A DNA stretch of 64,000 nucleotides, taken from Glaciecola sp028401415. Its GTDB lineage: Bacteria; Pseudomonadota; Gammaproteobacteria; Enterobacterales; Alteromonadaceae. Where the stretch lies: NCBI RefSeq assembly GCF_028401415.2, contig NZ_CP171821.2, positions 310,001 through 374,000 on the forward strand, read 5' to 3'. This document shows positions 63,360-64,000 of this stretch, one piece after another. The translations under genes were made by a program, and so were the position numbers. Within the stretch, counting starts at the first letter, position 1. The number at the start of each line of letters is the position of its first letter. The notes beneath the pieces are model-generated. The model was not told the origin of the DNA, searched no databases, and saw only the letters and a program-made list of their open reading frames with translations.

Positions 63360-63985
63360 TGAACGCTAAGGGCGTGTTGAAGCAAGCTCCGATGCCACCG
63401 CCAGCGTTACTACGAGGCGTCAAACTCTTGTACTGGCTCGGAGGAAGTTTGGTCATTGCGCTGGCATTAACCAGTTTTGCCATGCAAATGAGTTTGCCGG
63501 ATATTTTGGCGCAGCTACAACGTTTGTTTGGCATAAGTTTCATCGTCTTGTTTTCACTTTTAGTCGCTATAAACGCCTGGGCTTTGGCACATCTGTATTT
63601 ACTGAAACCTAAAAGCTCTCAAGGCGCTGACTATTCAGGTGCGAAGTCTTTGGGGGGGCCACAGCAGGATAAGCGTATGAATATCTACCATAAAAAAGCG
63701 CTATGGGCAGAGGTGGGTATGCAAGCAGCGAATGGTATCTCTACCTTAGCGCTTACTTTCACCTTATTGGGGATTAGTCTGGGTATTGGTAGTTTAGCGA
63801 ATCAAACGCTTTCGCCTGAAACGGTCAATGGCATTATCTCCGAGCTAACAGCTCAATTTTCTATGGCATTTATGACAACGGTAGTCGGGCTGCCAACGGC
63901 GACATTGTTCCGTGCATGGGTCAGTATTTTGACACTGCAAATATGTCCGAATGAGCACACAGATTTAACGGCGATTCAGGAGTAA
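63359..63985 (+). CDS. MotA/TolQ/ExbB-like proton-channel family protein
   Basis: A 208-aa membrane protein with three clear membrane segments or groups (about 20-42, 58-78, 130-150 and 165-190). The C-terminal part (GISTLALTFTLLGISLGIGSL, then ELTAQFSMAFMTTVVGLPTATLFRAW) resembles the last two helices of MotA/TolQ/ExbB, where Thr and small residues line the pore. Shorter cytoplasmic loops than ExbB (244 aa). It overlaps the previous gene by 1 nt, and the next gene starts 2 nt after its stop. Ion-channel function is inferred. Confidence 0.72.
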   Translation: MNAKGVLKQAPMPPPALLRGVKLLYWLGGSLVIALALTSFAMQMSLPDILAQLQRLFGISFIVLFSLLVAINAWALAHLYLLKPKSSQGADYSGAKSLGGPQQDKRMNIYHKKALWAEVGMQAANGISTLALTFTLLGISLGIGSLANQTLSPETVNGIISELTAQFSMAFMTTVVGLPTATLFRAWVSILTLQICPNEHTDLTAIQE

Positions 63986-63987
63986 AA

Positions 63988-64000
63988 ATGAAAGCATTAT
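63988..64000 (+). CDS. Start of a further gene of the ExbB-like locus (cut by window end)
   Basis: An ATG (63988) preceded by TTCAGGAG at suitable spacing begins MKAL. It starts 2 nt after the stop of the channel-like gene. By analogy with ExbB/ExbD and MotA/MotB gene order it may be the ExbD/MotB-like partner, but only four codons are visible. Confidence 0.55.

Noticed and set aside
1..64000. tRNA, rRNA or CRISPR loci
   Set aside because: No cloverleaf-like, ribosomal or regularly spaced repeat sequence was noticed on reading; small RNAs cannot be excluded.

Overview
The window reads as chromosomal DNA of a marine-type gammaproteobacterium, most likely an Alteromonadales member related to Glaciecola, Paraglaciecola or Alteromonas. 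This is inferred from gene content: PykA and HexR, an Entner-Doudoroff operon, a long-form GAPDH, YeaC/DUF349/AnsA order, an AlsT-type symporter and an ABC-permease/M1-peptidase fusion. No tRNA, rRNA or CRISPR array was seen. All statements rest on reading the sequence and on family knowledge; no database search was run.

Region 1 (1-28.8 kb) is central carbon metabolism. It opens with the 3' part of sppA (minus), a YdjA-like nitroreductase and a saccharopine-dehydrogenase-like protein. Next come hexR-pykA (minus), divergent from zwf-pgl-edd-glk-eda (plus), then a hexose-6-phosphate mutarotase and gapA (minus), divergent from malQ-glgB-glgX (plus). Four HexR-like operators (zwf/hexR, gapA twice, gap2) suggest that one repressor governs glucose-6-phosphate oxidation, Entner-Doudoroff flux, lower glycolysis and pyruvate kinase. 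Small genes, msrB, a secreted esterase, the second GAPDH and an M14 carboxypeptidase follow.

Region 2 (28.8-45.2 kb) holds housekeeping and transport genes: an AlsT symporter, yeaC-DUF349-ansA, an ABC ATPase with a permease/M1 peptidase fusion, a YHS protein, an xdhC-sufS-sufU operon (minus) and an S9 peptidase (minus).

Region 3 (45.2-64 kb) is the unusual part. It starts with an ExbD-like protein lacking the canonical membrane Asp, a small membrane-anchored partner and a four-FAS1-domain lipoprotein. A tightly overlapping block follows: a membrane Ser/Thr kinase with an extracytoplasmic FGE-sulfatase domain, a membrane FHA protein, two unrecognised proteins, and a membrane protein whose N-terminal half resembles a Lon-type S16 domain with an alignable Ser/Lys pair. 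After about 4.3 kb of accessory DNA, a second coupled block begins: lipoprotein, secreted coiled-coil protein, small secreted protein, ExbB/MotA-like channel protein, and a further gene cut by the window end. I infer a kinase/FHA signalling module that may act with a proton-channel-driven envelope machine.

The accessory stretch (57.1-61.4 kb) contains a decayed parDE pair, gene cassettes with integron attC-like ends but no integrase in the window, an IS1182-type transposase remnant and an intact relBE-like module with a perfect palindromic operator. Elsewhere, two dispersed elements, each exactly 200 bp between inverted-repeat ends, share a conserved hairpin core but have different, internally paired arms; solo ends of the same family lie just downstream of other genes.
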